Source of the DNA: Paenibacillus tianjinensis
Lineage (GTDB): Bacteria; Bacillota; Bacilli; Paenibacillales; Paenibacillaceae
Assembly (NCBI RefSeq): GCF_017086365.1
Contig: NZ_CP070969.1
Coordinates: forward strand, 1,302,001 to 1,366,000
Length of the DNA stretch: 64,000 bases
Direction of reading: 5' to 3'
In this document: piece after piece, positions 53,860-62,895 of the stretch
How positions within the stretch are numbered: the first letter of the stretch is position 1
Layout: each line of letters begins with the position of its first letter
Made by a program: the position numbers and the translations under genes
The notes under the pieces: model-generated
What the model saw: the letters and a program-made list of their open reading frames with translations, nothing else
Database searches by the model: none
Told to the model about the DNA's origin: nothing

Positions 53860-54489
53860 ATGGGAATTCATAAGTATTTCCGCTCGCTGAATGAGCTGGA
53901 ACGGATCATCCGCTGCCCGGGTAAATTCAAATTCGAGGAGCATAGTGTAGCAGCCCACTCCTGGAAGGTTGTGCAGTATGCCAAAACCTTGGCTGATATC
54001 GAAGAAAAGCACGGTGCGGTCATTGACTGGAAGAAGCTGTATGAGATCACGAGCAGCCATGATTACGGAGAGATTTTTATCGGGGACATCAAAACGCCGG
54101 TGAAGCATTCCTCGCTGCAGCTGCGGTCGCTGATCCAGCAGGTTGAGGAAGGCATGGTTCATAACTTTATTGAGGAGCATATCCCGGAGGAGTTCAAAAG
54201 CATTTTCTTCCATCAGCTGCGTGAAGGCAAGGATGAGTCGCTGGAGGGGCTGATTCTGGAGGTTGCGGATAAAATGGATCAGGTCTATGAAGCTTTTGCC
54301 GAAATACAGCGGGGGAACACGGAGAAGGAATTTGTGGTGATGTACCGCAATGCGCTGATCAAGATTAAGAATATTGACCTGAGATGCGTGGAGTATTTCC
54401 TGACTGAGATTTTGCCGGATATGGTCAATGAAGAAACGTTGTCACCCGTGGATATTAAAAGAATTACGGAAGAGGCACTGGCTCTGTAA
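53860..54489 (+). CDS. HD-domain protein (YfbR-like nucleotidase)
   Basis: 209 residues from the ATG at 53860 (TAAGGAGG upstream; the longer frame from 53836 contains that site). HD-fold: EHSVAAHSWKVVQYAKTLADIEE supplies the first His, ITSSHDYGEIFIGD the HD pair, and VADKMDQVYEA the distal Asp. These residues match the YfbR 5'-deoxynucleotidase group, which hydrolyses dNMPs. Monocistronic. Substrate inferred from family only. Confidence 0.85.
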   Translation: MGIHKYFRSLNELERIIRCPGKFKFEEHSVAAHSWKVVQYAKTLADIEEKHGAVIDWKKLYEITSSHDYGEIFIGDIKTPVKHSSLQLRSLIQQVEEGMVHNFIEEHIPEEFKSIFFHQLREGKDESLEGLILEVADKMDQVYEAFAEIQRGNTEKEFVVMYRNALIKIKNIDLRCVEYFLTEILPDMVNEETLSPVDIKRITEEALAL

Positions 54490-54716
54490 CTGATGAGCGG
54501 TACTCTTTTTTTTTATGTACGCCAGGATCACGGATTCCGTTGCCTGGGCAAATAGAACGACTGTAATAAGGCTTGCTGCTATAAACAGAATTCCCCAGGT
54601 ATAGATGGTTACCAGTCACCAAATATATGATAAAAATAACAAAAATGAGAGCTTTAATCCAAAGCAGCTTAAATATGATAATATTAAGGAAAATTTTTGA
54701 AGGGGAGACCTGGTCT

Positions 54717-55472
54717 GTGGAATATTTGCATTTCTTGCCTGTTTTTAATGCGATGGTATGGTTTGGCATTCTGTTGTTCGTTGTGTACGGTATTAATTTT
54801 TATAGGAACTACCCTACAGCCCCTTTTGTATACGCCAGTCGAAGACCTTCTTCTTGGCACAAAATAACGTTAGAAGTTCTTATCTTTGTTATTTTATCGT
54901 CTGTGGTGGTATTTGCGCTTCATCCGTTTGACAGCTCACTTCTGATGTCTTTGGTGCTGATCGGCATTATTATTACATATATTTTGGGCTCAGGAAATCG
55001 TAAGTACCGGGAATCCGCCCGTTTAGGGTTAATGGCTGTACATAGTTTGCTGGGCGCTTGCTTTTTTGGCTTATTCGCGATGAAGCTAATGGACAGGCTT
55101 AAAATCACGCTTAACCTGAATATGACAGATAACTACGATATCTTATATTTCGCCTATCACCAAAAGCGGCCGGTAGTGTACGGATTCTTCCTTCTGCTCA
55201 TTACTTTATATTTTGTAATCGGCAAGCTGTATATGAAACCGGTCTATACCTCCTATGCGGAGGACTATCAGATACACCCCAGAGTCAATATCAAGCTGGT
55301 GAGCGGTGAAATCCTGCCGGGGATGTATCTTTTGCAGCATGCAGGCAGAGGTGACATTATCGCGGGAGACCATATTCACCGTTCGGAGGCAGCCCATATC
55401 TATTGCATTAACCGGGACCAAATATTGTACATAGAAGCCGCGGGCAATGTGCAGCAGGGATCGGGTCTATGA
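54717..55472 (+). CDS. Polytopic membrane protein of unknown function
   Basis: 251 residues from GTG at 54717 (GAAGGGGAG nine bases before); the frame extends back to 54627 without a better start. Five hydrophobic segments (about 8-27, 53-72, 77-95, 106-130, 155-177) are followed by a ~75-residue cytosolic domain with VNIKLVSGEILPGMYLLQHAGRGDIIAGD and a repeated beta pattern ending QILYIEAAGNV. I recognise no family. It overlaps the next gene by four bases (ATGA) and begins a four-gene operon ending in a PP2C phosphatase. Confidence 0.7.
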   Translation: MEYLHFLPVFNAMVWFGILLFVVYGINFYRNYPTAPFVYASRRPSSWHKITLEVLIFVILSSVVVFALHPFDSSLLMSLVLIGIIITYILGSGNRKYRESARLGLMAVHSLLGACFFGLFAMKLMDRLKITLNLNMTDNYDILYFAYHQKRPVVYGFFLLLITLYFVIGKLYMKPVYTSYAEDYQIHPRVNIKLVSGEILPGMYLLQHAGRGDIIAGDHIHRSEAAHIYCINRDQILYIEAAGNVQQGSGL

Positions 55473-56002
55473 ACCGGCTGAACACAGGGAGAGGGTTAAA
55501 AAGAAAAGCGGTTGCAGCGGCTCTTGTGGCTCTCGTCATCCTGGCGTTCCTGCTGAAAAATCAGGTGGCGGCGATGGTTACGGAGTCAACAGACTTAACT
55601 TCATTAACGGTTACCGGAATCCGGCTGGGTCAGAATATAGCGGAGCTGGATTTGAGCCGAACCCCTAAGGACCCTTCTTTCACTGACAAAAAAGCAGGCG
55701 ATACGGAGTATGTCTATTATAAGGACTTCTCCATCGCCTATAACAGGAGCGGAGAGATTATCATTCTGAGGACGATGTCTCCAGAGGGCGTAGTGAGTGC
55801 GGGAGAGCTGACGCTCCATACCCTTGAAGAGGCTGCCGGGATACTCGGGAAGCATTACACCGTCCGGATGTATGACTATGATCAAGGGCTGAGAGCCAGA
55901 GTGTATTATGACAAAAAAAGCCGGATCAAATCCAGCTTTGTCTATCCCCACAAATACCGCAAGGAGGGTATCATCATCTGGGCTATCCTTGAAAGGTATT
56001 GA
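55469..56002 (+). CDS. Membrane-anchored protein of unknown function
   Basis: 177 residues. One N-terminal hydrophobic helix (about 14-30: AVAAALVALVILAFLLK) looks like an uncleaved anchor; the rest is a soluble alpha/beta domain probably outside the cell, with repeats such as TVTGIRLGQNIAELDLSRTP and VTVRMYDYDQG-like strands. It overlaps the preceding membrane protein gene by four bases and is 43 bases before the zinc-ribbon gene. No family recognised. Confidence 0.65.
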   Translation: MNRLNTGRGLKRKAVAAALVALVILAFLLKNQVAAMVTESTDLTSLTVTGIRLGQNIAELDLSRTPKDPSFTDKKAGDTEYVYYKDFSIAYNRSGEIIILRTMSPEGVVSAGELTLHTLEEAAGILGKHYTVRMYDYDQGLRARVYYDKKSRIKSSFVYPHKYRKEGIIIWAILERY

Positions 56003-56045
56003 ATAGTATGCTGAAAGGGATATCAACAGGAAATGAGGGATGCAG

Positions 56046-56525
56046 ATGAGTTTTTTTGACAAGTTTAAAGCGGGTGTGACCGAAGCCGGGAATAAGGCCA
56101 TGAACGTGGTCGAGGTAAACCGTTTGAAGCTGCAAAACAGCAGCAAGCAGAATGAAATTGACAAGCAGTATCAGGTGATGGGCAAAATGCTGTTCGAAGC
56201 TACGCTTAATGAATCAACCCTGCCTAAAGAAGCCTTTGCGGTAAATATGAATCGTGTGCTCGTGCTGAAATCTGAGATTGAAGCCAATCTGGAGCAGATT
56301 GAAGCGCTGGGGGACGGGAAGCATTGTAAAAGCTGCGGCAGCAGTGTGCCGGCGGAAGCGCGTTTCTGTCCGAACTGCGGGCACACCTTCGCAGCTCCGC
56401 GTGAACCGCAGGTTCCGCTGACTCCGCAAGAGCCTAAGATTGCGCAAACTCACCAAGCGCCGCAAGTACCCGAGGCGGAGGCAACCCCCCTGTCACTGGA
56501 GAAACAAGACACCGGGGACAACTAA
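56046..56525 (+). CDS. Coiled-coil zinc-ribbon protein
   Basis: 159 residues from the ATG at 56046 (GAGGG six bases before; an ATG at 56040 is too close). The first ~85 residues are helical and charged (FDKFKAGVTEAGNKAMNVVEV). A zinc ribbon follows with CKSCG (about 94-98) and CPNCG (about 109-113), then a Pro/Gln/Glu-rich tail. No membrane segment. It stands between the anchored protein and the PP2C phosphatase genes with gaps of 43 and 5 bases, so all four are likely one transcription unit. Function unknown. Confidence 0.75.
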   Translation: MSFFDKFKAGVTEAGNKAMNVVEVNRLKLQNSSKQNEIDKQYQVMGKMLFEATLNESTLPKEAFAVNMNRVLVLKSEIEANLEQIEALGDGKHCKSCGSSVPAEARFCPNCGHTFAAPREPQVPLTPQEPKIAQTHQAPQVPEAEATPLSLEKQDTGDN

Positions 56526-56530
56526 GCGGC

Positions 56531-57361
56531 ATGGGTCAGAGAATGGGCGGGCTAAGCTGGGTTGGCAGCAGGGAGAGGTATCTGGATCATCTCAAGCCGG
56601 CAACTTTTGAAAATATGGTGATTGGCCGGTATGGCGGCAATTCACTGGCAGGCGCGGACAAAAATGAAGACGGGTTATTCATTCTAATTGGACCGGGCGG
56701 GACCTGGGAGTTCAGTATGCTGTTGGATGCCCATAATACGGAAGAAAGTGCAGAGCTGTTGATCAGGACAGTCAAACATATCTCCAGCGAGATTGAGCAA
56801 TGCCTTTCGCGGCCTGTCCATCTGGCCTTTAAGGATTTGGAGACGCTGCTGCTCACGACCCTGGGATCTGATGATTTCAGAAGCCAGTGCAGGAAAGTTA
56901 CAGGTGAAACAGCGTGCCTCATATGCGTGCGCAAGGAAAATTATCTGTGGTGGTTTTCGGTAGGCGACAACTCGGTGTATCTGCTGCATCCCGAACTGGC
57001 TGCCAGGGGGCAATACCTGCTGAATCAGCGTAACTATTATGAGTGGATCGGATATGTAAATACCTTTGATCAGCCGGTAGCCTGCTTCTCCTCTGGGGTC
57101 AGGGAATTGAGAAAAGGGCGCAATGTGATCGTCATGACCACAGATGGCCTTTTGGAATACGGGCGTCTGAAGCATGACCGGCAGACCTTTGAGGATCCGT
57201 GTAAGCTGTACCAAGCATTTTATAATGAAAAAAATTTGCAGTCCTGTGTAGAGGCCGCAATCTTGGAAGTACATGAAGCGCAAGGCCGCGACAGTGCTAC
57301 CGTTATTGCCTGGACTTACTATAATGAGCGGGCGGCGGTAATGCCTAGTGATGCCAAATAG
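56531..57361 (+). CDS. PP2C-type Ser/Thr phosphatase domain protein
   Basis: 276 residues. PP2C motifs in order: ADKNEDGLFI (first metal Asp/Glu), MLLDAHN (in place of the usual D-G-H), WFSVGDNSVYLL (GDS-like), VIVMTTDGLLE (metal Asp) and RDSATVIAW (last metal Asp, DNxTxI position). The overall length equals a single PP2C domain and there is no membrane anchor. The DGH glycine change and altered spacing suggest a specialised branch. It ends the operon; a terminator follows. No kinase gene is nearby. Confidence 0.78.
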   Translation: MGQRMGGLSWVGSRERYLDHLKPATFENMVIGRYGGNSLAGADKNEDGLFILIGPGGTWEFSMLLDAHNTEESAELLIRTVKHISSEIEQCLSRPVHLAFKDLETLLLTTLGSDDFRSQCRKVTGETACLICVRKENYLWWFSVGDNSVYLLHPELAARGQYLLNQRNYYEWIGYVNTFDQPVACFSSGVRELRKGRNVIVMTTDGLLEYGRLKHDRQTFEDPCKLYQAFYNEKNLQSCVEAAILEVHEAQGRDSATVIAWTYYNERAAVMPSDAK

Positions 57362-57391
57362 GTGATTCGGCGGGAATTTCAGAAATCTCTT

Positions 57392-57424
57392 AGCTCAAGC
57401 GGGCAGCTTGGGCTGTTTCTATTG
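57392..57424 (+). terminator. Terminator after the PP2C gene
   Basis: AGCTCAAGC-gggca-GCTTGGGCT stem (one G-T) followed by GTTTCT. Modest T tract. Confidence 0.55.
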
Positions 57425-57560
57425 GATAATGTGATGGAGTTACAGTGATGGATTATTCATCCTGCGGTAGTGAGGTTATATTATAGTTTTTAAAGTGGAG
57501 GAAATTAACAGGGACGGCGCGGAGTCATATAAAAGATACGACGTAGAGAGGACGAAGCCG

Positions 57561-58319
57561 ATGAATGCAACGACCGCATTTTCAGAATCAGTAGAACCGT
57601 ATTTGAACTACACGCGAATGCCCTGGGGCAGATTATTTTATAGGACGGCCTGGGAACAAATCGGCACTTTCATGCCTGATACGATCCAGTCTATCTTGGA
57701 TATTGGCTGCGGCTTCGGTATTTCCAGTAACGAATACAGCCGGAAAGGTCACCAGGTTACTGGTGTTGAGCCTACAACGAAAATGATTGCGATTGCGGTA
57801 GCGGAAGGCCCAAACGTCCGCTACCTTAATGATTCCTTTGAGCGGGCTCATGGAAATCTGGGGACATACGATTGGATTTTTTGCCACAATATTCTTGAAT
57901 ATACGGTAGATCCGGAGCAGTTTGTCCAGCATATTGGCGGCTGTCAGCAGCAGAATGGTTATGTATCGCTAATTGCGCATAATCCGGCTGCGAAGGTCAT
58001 GAAGAAAGCCATCCTGAATAAAGATCCGGACAGCGCACTTGCCAGCCTAAGCAGTAACAAGGAATACAGCGGACTTATTCAGACGGAGTTTATCGTATAT
58101 CCTTATGAGCAGCTGGCAGGCTGGCTTCAGGCTGCAGGCTATGAAATTGAAGAACGTTTCGGGATCCTTAACCTGTACGGATATATCGCGGATAATGAAA
58201 TCAAACAGGATGAGGACTGGCATAACCGGATGTTGCAATTGGAGCTGGAACTCGGCAAGCTGAGTCCTTACAGGGATGTCGCTATTTTTACGCATATTAT
58301 CGCTAAGAAAAGCATCTGA
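57561..58319 (+). CDS. Class I SAM-dependent methyltransferase
   Basis: 252 residues from the ATG at 57561 (AGAGAGGAC upstream; the longer frame from GTG 57495 lacks a ribosome-binding site). SAM-binding loop ILDIGCGFGISSNEY (about 47-60), acidic loop VTGVEPTTKMIAIA, and WIFCHNILEYTVDPEQF after beta-4. This is the pattern of small-molecule or tRNA-modifying methyltransferases such as the CmoA/CmoM-like group. The substrate is unknown. Single gene, convergent with the AraC-type regulator. Confidence 0.82.
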   Translation: MNATTAFSESVEPYLNYTRMPWGRLFYRTAWEQIGTFMPDTIQSILDIGCGFGISSNEYSRKGHQVTGVEPTTKMIAIAVAEGPNVRYLNDSFERAHGNLGTYDWIFCHNILEYTVDPEQFVQHIGGCQQQNGYVSLIAHNPAAKVMKKAILNKDPDSALASLSSNKEYSGLIQTEFIVYPYEQLAGWLQAAGYEIEERFGILNLYGYIADNEIKQDEDWHNRMLQLELELGKLSPYRDVAIFTHIIAKKSI

Positions 58320-58401
58320 TGACTGATAACAGGAAGAGTTACATTGGAACAGTGGAGTGGGTAGCGATACTAGGCGCTGAAACAGCTGGAGTTCGGATCC
58401 G

Positions 58402-60747
58402 CTACATTTGTTTCCGGATATCCTCGCCGCCTGCTGCCGGGAATTGGTTGCGGTAATCAGTCGGGGAGATACCCTCCAGCTTGCGGAACGAACGAATGAA
58501 GGAATTACGGTTATTAAACCCCACTGCCGCCCAAATGTCCTGAATCGGCAGATCGGTGCGGGCGAGCATCTCTTTCGCTTTTCCGATCCTTAGCTCCTGC
58601 AGGTACTGATGGAACGGTTTGCCCAGCTCTTTTTTGAGCAGACGGGACATGTAGTTGGACGTTGTATGAAATTTGTCTGCCAGCAGGTCGAGATGAATAT
58701 CCTCCTGATAATGCATGTCTATAAATTGTTTGAAGATCACGGACTCCGGCCCGTCCGCCTCCGGATTTACTGCCTCCATAATTGCCTCCAGAAACTCAAT
58801 AAGAAACTCCATAGTTCCATCTACAGACAGAGGGTTATCCGAGAGGATTCTATGAAAATACTCCCGGTAGGCACCATCCGGCAGGGTGGTGTCTTTATAC
58901 TTCAGCACCTCTGAACCGATCACAAAAATCTGCAGATACAGCTCCTTAAGTCCGATTTCATTCAGTCCCCCGGACAGATGCGGGAGCACAACCGTTTCTA
59001 GCAGCACGGACAGCTCGTCTTTTTTAGCGGAGCAGACCACATTAAAGATCTTTCTGCTGTCGCCCGCGCTTAGTAATGCCTCTGCCTTCTCCGATTCCGT
59101 TCTTACGAAATAATGAATCCGCTCATGCTGCAGCGGTAAGATGCGCCAGATAGCCTTCATGGCCTCCAGGTAAGATTCTTGCAGCCCGGCGAATCCTGGA
59201 TGGATCTCTCCCACGCCAATGGATATATTCTGAACATCATGATCCGTGAGCAGAGCGTTCTGAAGGAGGGTGAAATAGGTGTCCAGCTCCTTTTGACGGC
59301 CGGTAAGCTGCGGCACATTGGCCAGCAGGCCATACACATTATCCTCTATTTCCACAACGATCCACTGCCGGGCAGCCGGGATATGCTCCTTCAGCAACTG
59401 GAGAATCCGGTTGCGCGCTGTATTTTGCTCGCTCTTACTGTATTCTCCAAGAAACGGCCCGGCATACTTGACCCGAATCAGCGCTGTGACAAAGGAAGAG
59501 TGCTCGAAGGCAAAGCCGCTTTTCTGAAGGAATGCCTCGGTCTCCTGCTGATCGGGTAGCCGCTTAAAGCGCAGAATGTTAACCATCCACTGCTCCAGCG
59601 CAAGGGGATAGATGAAGGTTAATTTGTCATTGAGGCTGCTGACATCATCCAGCATCCGGTGGAACACCCTGTCCAGCAGCTTACATTCGTTGGCCGGCGG
59701 ACCTGAGGCTGTCGCGGGCAGCTTGACGATCAGGGATTGTAGGGGCGCATACAGCTTCCGGCTCAGCAGAAAAGAGATGAGGATCGAGAGTAGCAAAGCG
59801 AGCACGTTCAAAAGATTGCCCCAGAATTTGATTGCACTCATACTCTCCTGGATGTCGGAGACAGGTACAAGGGCTACCATGTTTAGATTCTTGAATACAA
59901 AGCGGGTGTTCATCTGTATCGCCAGCATCGCTTTTCCGCCGATTTCGGTTTTGAGATGGGTCTGTTCACCGGCTTGAAAGGTTTTTAGAAACTGGCTGAT
60001 TTCCACATCGGGCGTGTCCATCTCCGTAGAAGCGATCACCTGGCGGTCATCCCCCAGCACAAACAGCTTGCTGTTGGGGGTGAGCTTGGAGTCCATGAGC
60101 AGCTGTACGAGCGAATCTACCTTAACGCTGATGACAAACAAATCGTTGGATTTATATTCGGCGATGGCTGTCTGGACGACAGGGAGGATGTACGCGCCGT
60201 TTTGGGAAACAGACCTGGACGGAGGAAGAATCTGAAAAGGCCTGTTTTGGGAGCCGTAGGCAGTCCAGAAATCCTCGCTGTAGAGCTCCAGCCGCCGGCT
60301 CCGGCCAAAGAAGTCACCAGCAGAGTAGGTGCCCTGATCGCTGATGACCAGTCCATCCCGCTTCTTATAAATAAAGACGTTGTCTATATATTCATTCATT
60401 AAGCGGATGCGAGCGAGCGAACGGATGCTTTGGGAGACTCGGGCATATTTGGCGTGTGAATCGACAGTGAAATTGGAGGAGAAGACCTGCATCGTCGCTT
60501 CATCCAGTGACAGTAAATAATTCAGGCTGTAAATTTCCGTGAACACATTGTTTAGCCCGTCAGCCATATTGCTTAGTACGGTATTGTAATTCCCCTTCAT
60601 TTGCGTCTCCAGATACCCCAGGTTGACCCGGTAATTGATGAAGCTCACCAGCTGGATAAGCGAGGCCAGGACGAGAAAGCAAAAGAAAAAGCGGTACATC
60701 ATGCTGCGGAACTTGCCTCTGACCCATGCAGTAACTCTCCTTCTCAC
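58402..60747 (-). CDS. YesN-type membrane sensor/AraC regulator
   Basis: 781 residues, GTG start at 60747 with GAGGGGGAG. Membrane helix 1 (about 17-39), an extracellular ligand domain (about 40-300, Cache-like), membrane helix 2 (about 305-330), then a long cytosolic linker and a C-terminal AraC DNA-binding domain (about 680-775) with LDLLADKFHTTSNYMSRLLKKELGKPFHQYLQ and IQDIWAAVGFNNRNSFIRSFRKLEG. Such proteins sense extracellular oligosaccharides and switch on an adjacent ABC transporter. Here it is divergent from the LplB/LplC genes, its likely target. AraC-family activators of this form are very common in Paenibacillus. Confidence 0.9.
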   Translation of the reverse strand: MRRRVTAWVRGKFRSMMYRFFFCFLVLASLIQLVSFINYRVNLGYLETQMKGNYNTVLSNMADGLNNVFTEIYSLNYLLSLDEATMQVFSSNFTVDSHAKYARVSQSIRSLARIRLMNEYIDNVFIYKKRDGLVISDQGTYSAGDFFGRSRRLELYSEDFWTAYGSQNRPFQILPPSRSVSQNGAYILPVVQTAIAEYKSNDLFVISVKVDSLVQLLMDSKLTPNSKLFVLGDDRQVIASTEMDTPDVEISQFLKTFQAGEQTHLKTEIGGKAMLAIQMNTRFVFKNLNMVALVPVSDIQESMSAIKFWGNLLNVLALLLSILISFLLSRKLYAPLQSLIVKLPATASGPPANECKLLDRVFHRMLDDVSSLNDKLTFIYPLALEQWMVNILRFKRLPDQQETEAFLQKSGFAFEHSSFVTALIRVKYAGPFLGEYSKSEQNTARNRILQLLKEHIPAARQWIVVEIEDNVYGLLANVPQLTGRQKELDTYFTLLQNALLTDHDVQNISIGVGEIHPGFAGLQESYLEAMKAIWRILPLQHERIHYFVRTESEKAEALLSAGDSRKIFNVVCSAKKDELSVLLETVVLPHLSGGLNEIGLKELYLQIFVIGSEVLKYKDTTLPDGAYREYFHRILSDNPLSVDGTMEFLIEFLEAIMEAVNPEADGPESVIFKQFIDMHYQEDIHLDLLADKFHTTSNYMSRLLKKELGKPFHQYLQELRIGKAKEMLARTDLPIQDIWAAVGFNNRNSFIRSFRKLEGISPTDYRNQFPAAGGEDIRKQM

Positions 60748-60857
60748 TATTGTCTCCCCCTCTATAATCTGAAGATAGGTTTAAGTTCAATAATAGTAGG
60801 TGAGCACAAAAAAATACTACTCTTATGACAGGTATAATAACATAAAAGGCTAAAAAT

Positions 60858-60933
60858 GAGACATTTAATAAAAATGTATGTCGAAATTGAAATATATTTG
60901 TCATTATATATTACACAAAATGATTTATGTCTC
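60858..60933. repeat. Inverted repeat in the divergent regulator/transporter promoter region
   Basis: GAGACAT (60858-60864) and ATGTCTC (60927-60933) face each other about 62 bases apart, with a shorter GACAT / ATGTC pair (60860-60882) nested in the left part. The 245-base region between the divergent genes is AT-rich; these may be sites for the AraC-type regulator. Confidence 0.4.
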
Positions 60934-60992
60934 TTTTTAATTACAGTGAGATGGTTCTAAATATGACATAGGAACTACAAGGAGGTGAGTAG

Positions 60993-61958
60993 ATGAATCG
61001 TGTGATGGTCATAGGCAAGGCACACAGTAGAGAGGTACGGAAGGAGGGACGGATGAACAGGACGCGGAGGATCATCAGAAAAAATATTCATTATTATTTT
61101 CTGCTGCTTATCCCGCTGCTGTATATTCTGGTGTTCAGCTACGGGCCGATTATTGGTAACATTCTGGCCTTCCGCAAATTTGTCCCCGGCGGTTCGATTT
61201 ATGGTGAAGAGTGGACGGGGCTGCGGTATTTCAAAATGTTCCTTGGTGAGGCGAGCTTCTGGAGAGCGTTCAACAACACCTGGCTGCTGAATATCTACCA
61301 TTTAGTATTTACCGTGCCGGTGTCGATCCTGTTTGCTTTGATCGTCAACGAGATTAAACCGGCCAGAATGAGGAATCTGGTCCAGACGGTTTCTTATTTG
61401 CCGAATTTCATCTCCATTGTTGTCGTTGTCGGTCTGATGACGGAGCTGCTGTCACCGACTTACGGATTGGTCAATGAGCTGCTGGGCAAGTTGGGGGTTC
61501 CGCCTACCTTTTTTATGAATGAAGCAGGGTGGTTCCGGACCTTGTATATCTCCTCTGAAATCTGGCAGTTTACCGGCTGGAACTCAATCATTTTCTTCGC
61601 GGCAATTACCTCCATCGACCATCAGCTGTACGAGGCGGCGGATATGGATGGAGCAGGAAGGCTGCAAAAGATCTGGCATGTCACGCTGCCGCAGATTATG
61701 CCAACCATTGTGGTTGTCTATATTATGTCCTTCGGCCACTTGATGACTGTCGCCTTTGAGAAGGTGCTGCTGATGTACACGCCAAGCAACTCGGAGCGCA
61801 GCGATGTCATCGAGACGCTTGTCTACCGCATCGGTATTCAGAGCACCAACTACAGCTATTCGACAGCAATCAGCCTGTTCGGAGGCCTCCTTGGACTCGT
61901 AATTGTGGTCACAGCCAATGCGCTAGCCAAGAAATATACCCGTTATTCCTTATATTGA
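60993..61958 (+). CDS. Sugar ABC permease (LplB-like)
   Basis: 321 residues from the ATG at 60993 (ACAAGGAGGTGAG). A second ATG at 61053 also has AAGGAGGGA, so two starts may be used; the first 20 residues carry no domain. Six membrane helices; coupling loop YEAADMDGAGRLQKIWHVTLPQI (EAA motif), and FSYGPIIGNILAFRKF near the N-terminus as in LplB/YtcP-group permeases. It makes the channel with the next protein. Regulated presumably by the divergent sensor-regulator. Confidence 0.9.
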   Translation: MNRVMVIGKAHSREVRKEGRMNRTRRIIRKNIHYYFLLLIPLLYILVFSYGPIIGNILAFRKFVPGGSIYGEEWTGLRYFKMFLGEASFWRAFNNTWLLNIYHLVFTVPVSILFALIVNEIKPARMRNLVQTVSYLPNFISIVVVVGLMTELLSPTYGLVNELLGKLGVPPTFFMNEAGWFRTLYISSEIWQFTGWNSIIFFAAITSIDHQLYEAADMDGAGRLQKIWHVTLPQIMPTIVVVYIMSFGHLMTVAFEKVLLMYTPSNSERSDVIETLVYRIGIQSTNYSYSTAISLFGGLLGLVIVVTANALAKKYTRYSLY

Positions 61959-61979
61959 TCATGAAGAAAGGAGACTGCC

Positions 61980-62855
61980 ATGCGCACTATTAGAAGGTAT
62001 GAAGATTGGGTTTTTAAGCTGGTTCTCGCGTTGTTCATCATCGTTGTATTCGGCGCGGTATTGCTGCCGTTTGTACATCTGCATGCGGTATCCTTCAGCA
62101 GCTCTGCAGCCAATGCCAGCGGAAAAGTAAGCTTCCTGCCGATAGGATTCCATACGATGGCGTATCAGTTTATCCTGAGCCACCGGGATATTCTCAGCGG
62201 CTTTCGGAATTCTGTTCTGCAGACCACGGTTGGAACGGCGCTCAGTCTCCTGCTGATGACGATGTGTGCTTATCCTTTATCCAAAAAAATCGCCGGACAG
62301 TCCTTTTTCATCTGGATGATTATGCTGACCATGCTGTTCAACGGCGGGATGATTCCTACTTATATGATGATCAAAGGCCTGGGGATGCTGGATACGATCT
62401 GGGCGGTGATTCTGCCGTTCTGTATTACTCCTTATTACTTAATGCTAATGATGAATTTCTTCCGCGAGTTCCCCGAACCGATTGAAGAAGCGGCACTGAT
62501 CGATGGACTCAATCCGATTCAAATCCTGTTTCGCATAGTACTTCCCTTATCGAAGCCGATTCTGGTCACGATGGCACTGTTTATGGTTGTCTTCTACTGG
62601 AACAACTGGTTCAGCTCACTGATTTATTTGAACAAGACCAGTATGTATCCGATTATGCTGATCGTGCGAAATATCCTGGATGGACAGCAGCTTGTGAACA
62701 GCGGAATGGCGGGTCAGGAAACGACTAAATACGTCTCAACTGCTTCGCTGAAAGCCGCCTCCATCATGGTAACGTCACTTCCGATCTTCATCCTGCTGCC
62801 CTTTACACAGAAGTATTTCACCAAAGGCGCCTTAATCGGTGCGGTTAAAGGCTAA
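61980..62855 (+). CDS. Sugar ABC permease (LplC/YtcP-like)
   Basis: 291 residues, ATG with AGAAAGGAGA. Six helices; coupling loop EEAALIDGLNPIQILFRIVLPLSKP, plus MIPTYMMIKGLGMLDTIWAVILP and the C-terminal FTKGALIGAVKG end typical of LplC/YtcP. It pairs with LplB-like permease 1. It lacks a neighbouring ATPase, as in this class, where MsmX-type shared ATPases energise several sugar importers. Confidence 0.92.
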   Translation: MRTIRRYEDWVFKLVLALFIIVVFGAVLLPFVHLHAVSFSSSAANASGKVSFLPIGFHTMAYQFILSHRDILSGFRNSVLQTTVGTALSLLLMTMCAYPLSKKIAGQSFFIWMIMLTMLFNGGMIPTYMMIKGLGMLDTIWAVILPFCITPYYLMLMMNFFREFPEPIEEAALIDGLNPIQILFRIVLPLSKPILVTMALFMVVFYWNNWFSSLIYLNKTSMYPIMLIVRNILDGQQLVNSGMAGQETTKYVSTASLKAASIMVTSLPIFILLPFTQKYFTKGALIGAVKG

Positions 62856-62895
62856 AGTTCACTCAGAGAGCCCAGAGGGAAAAGGAGAGAAACAT

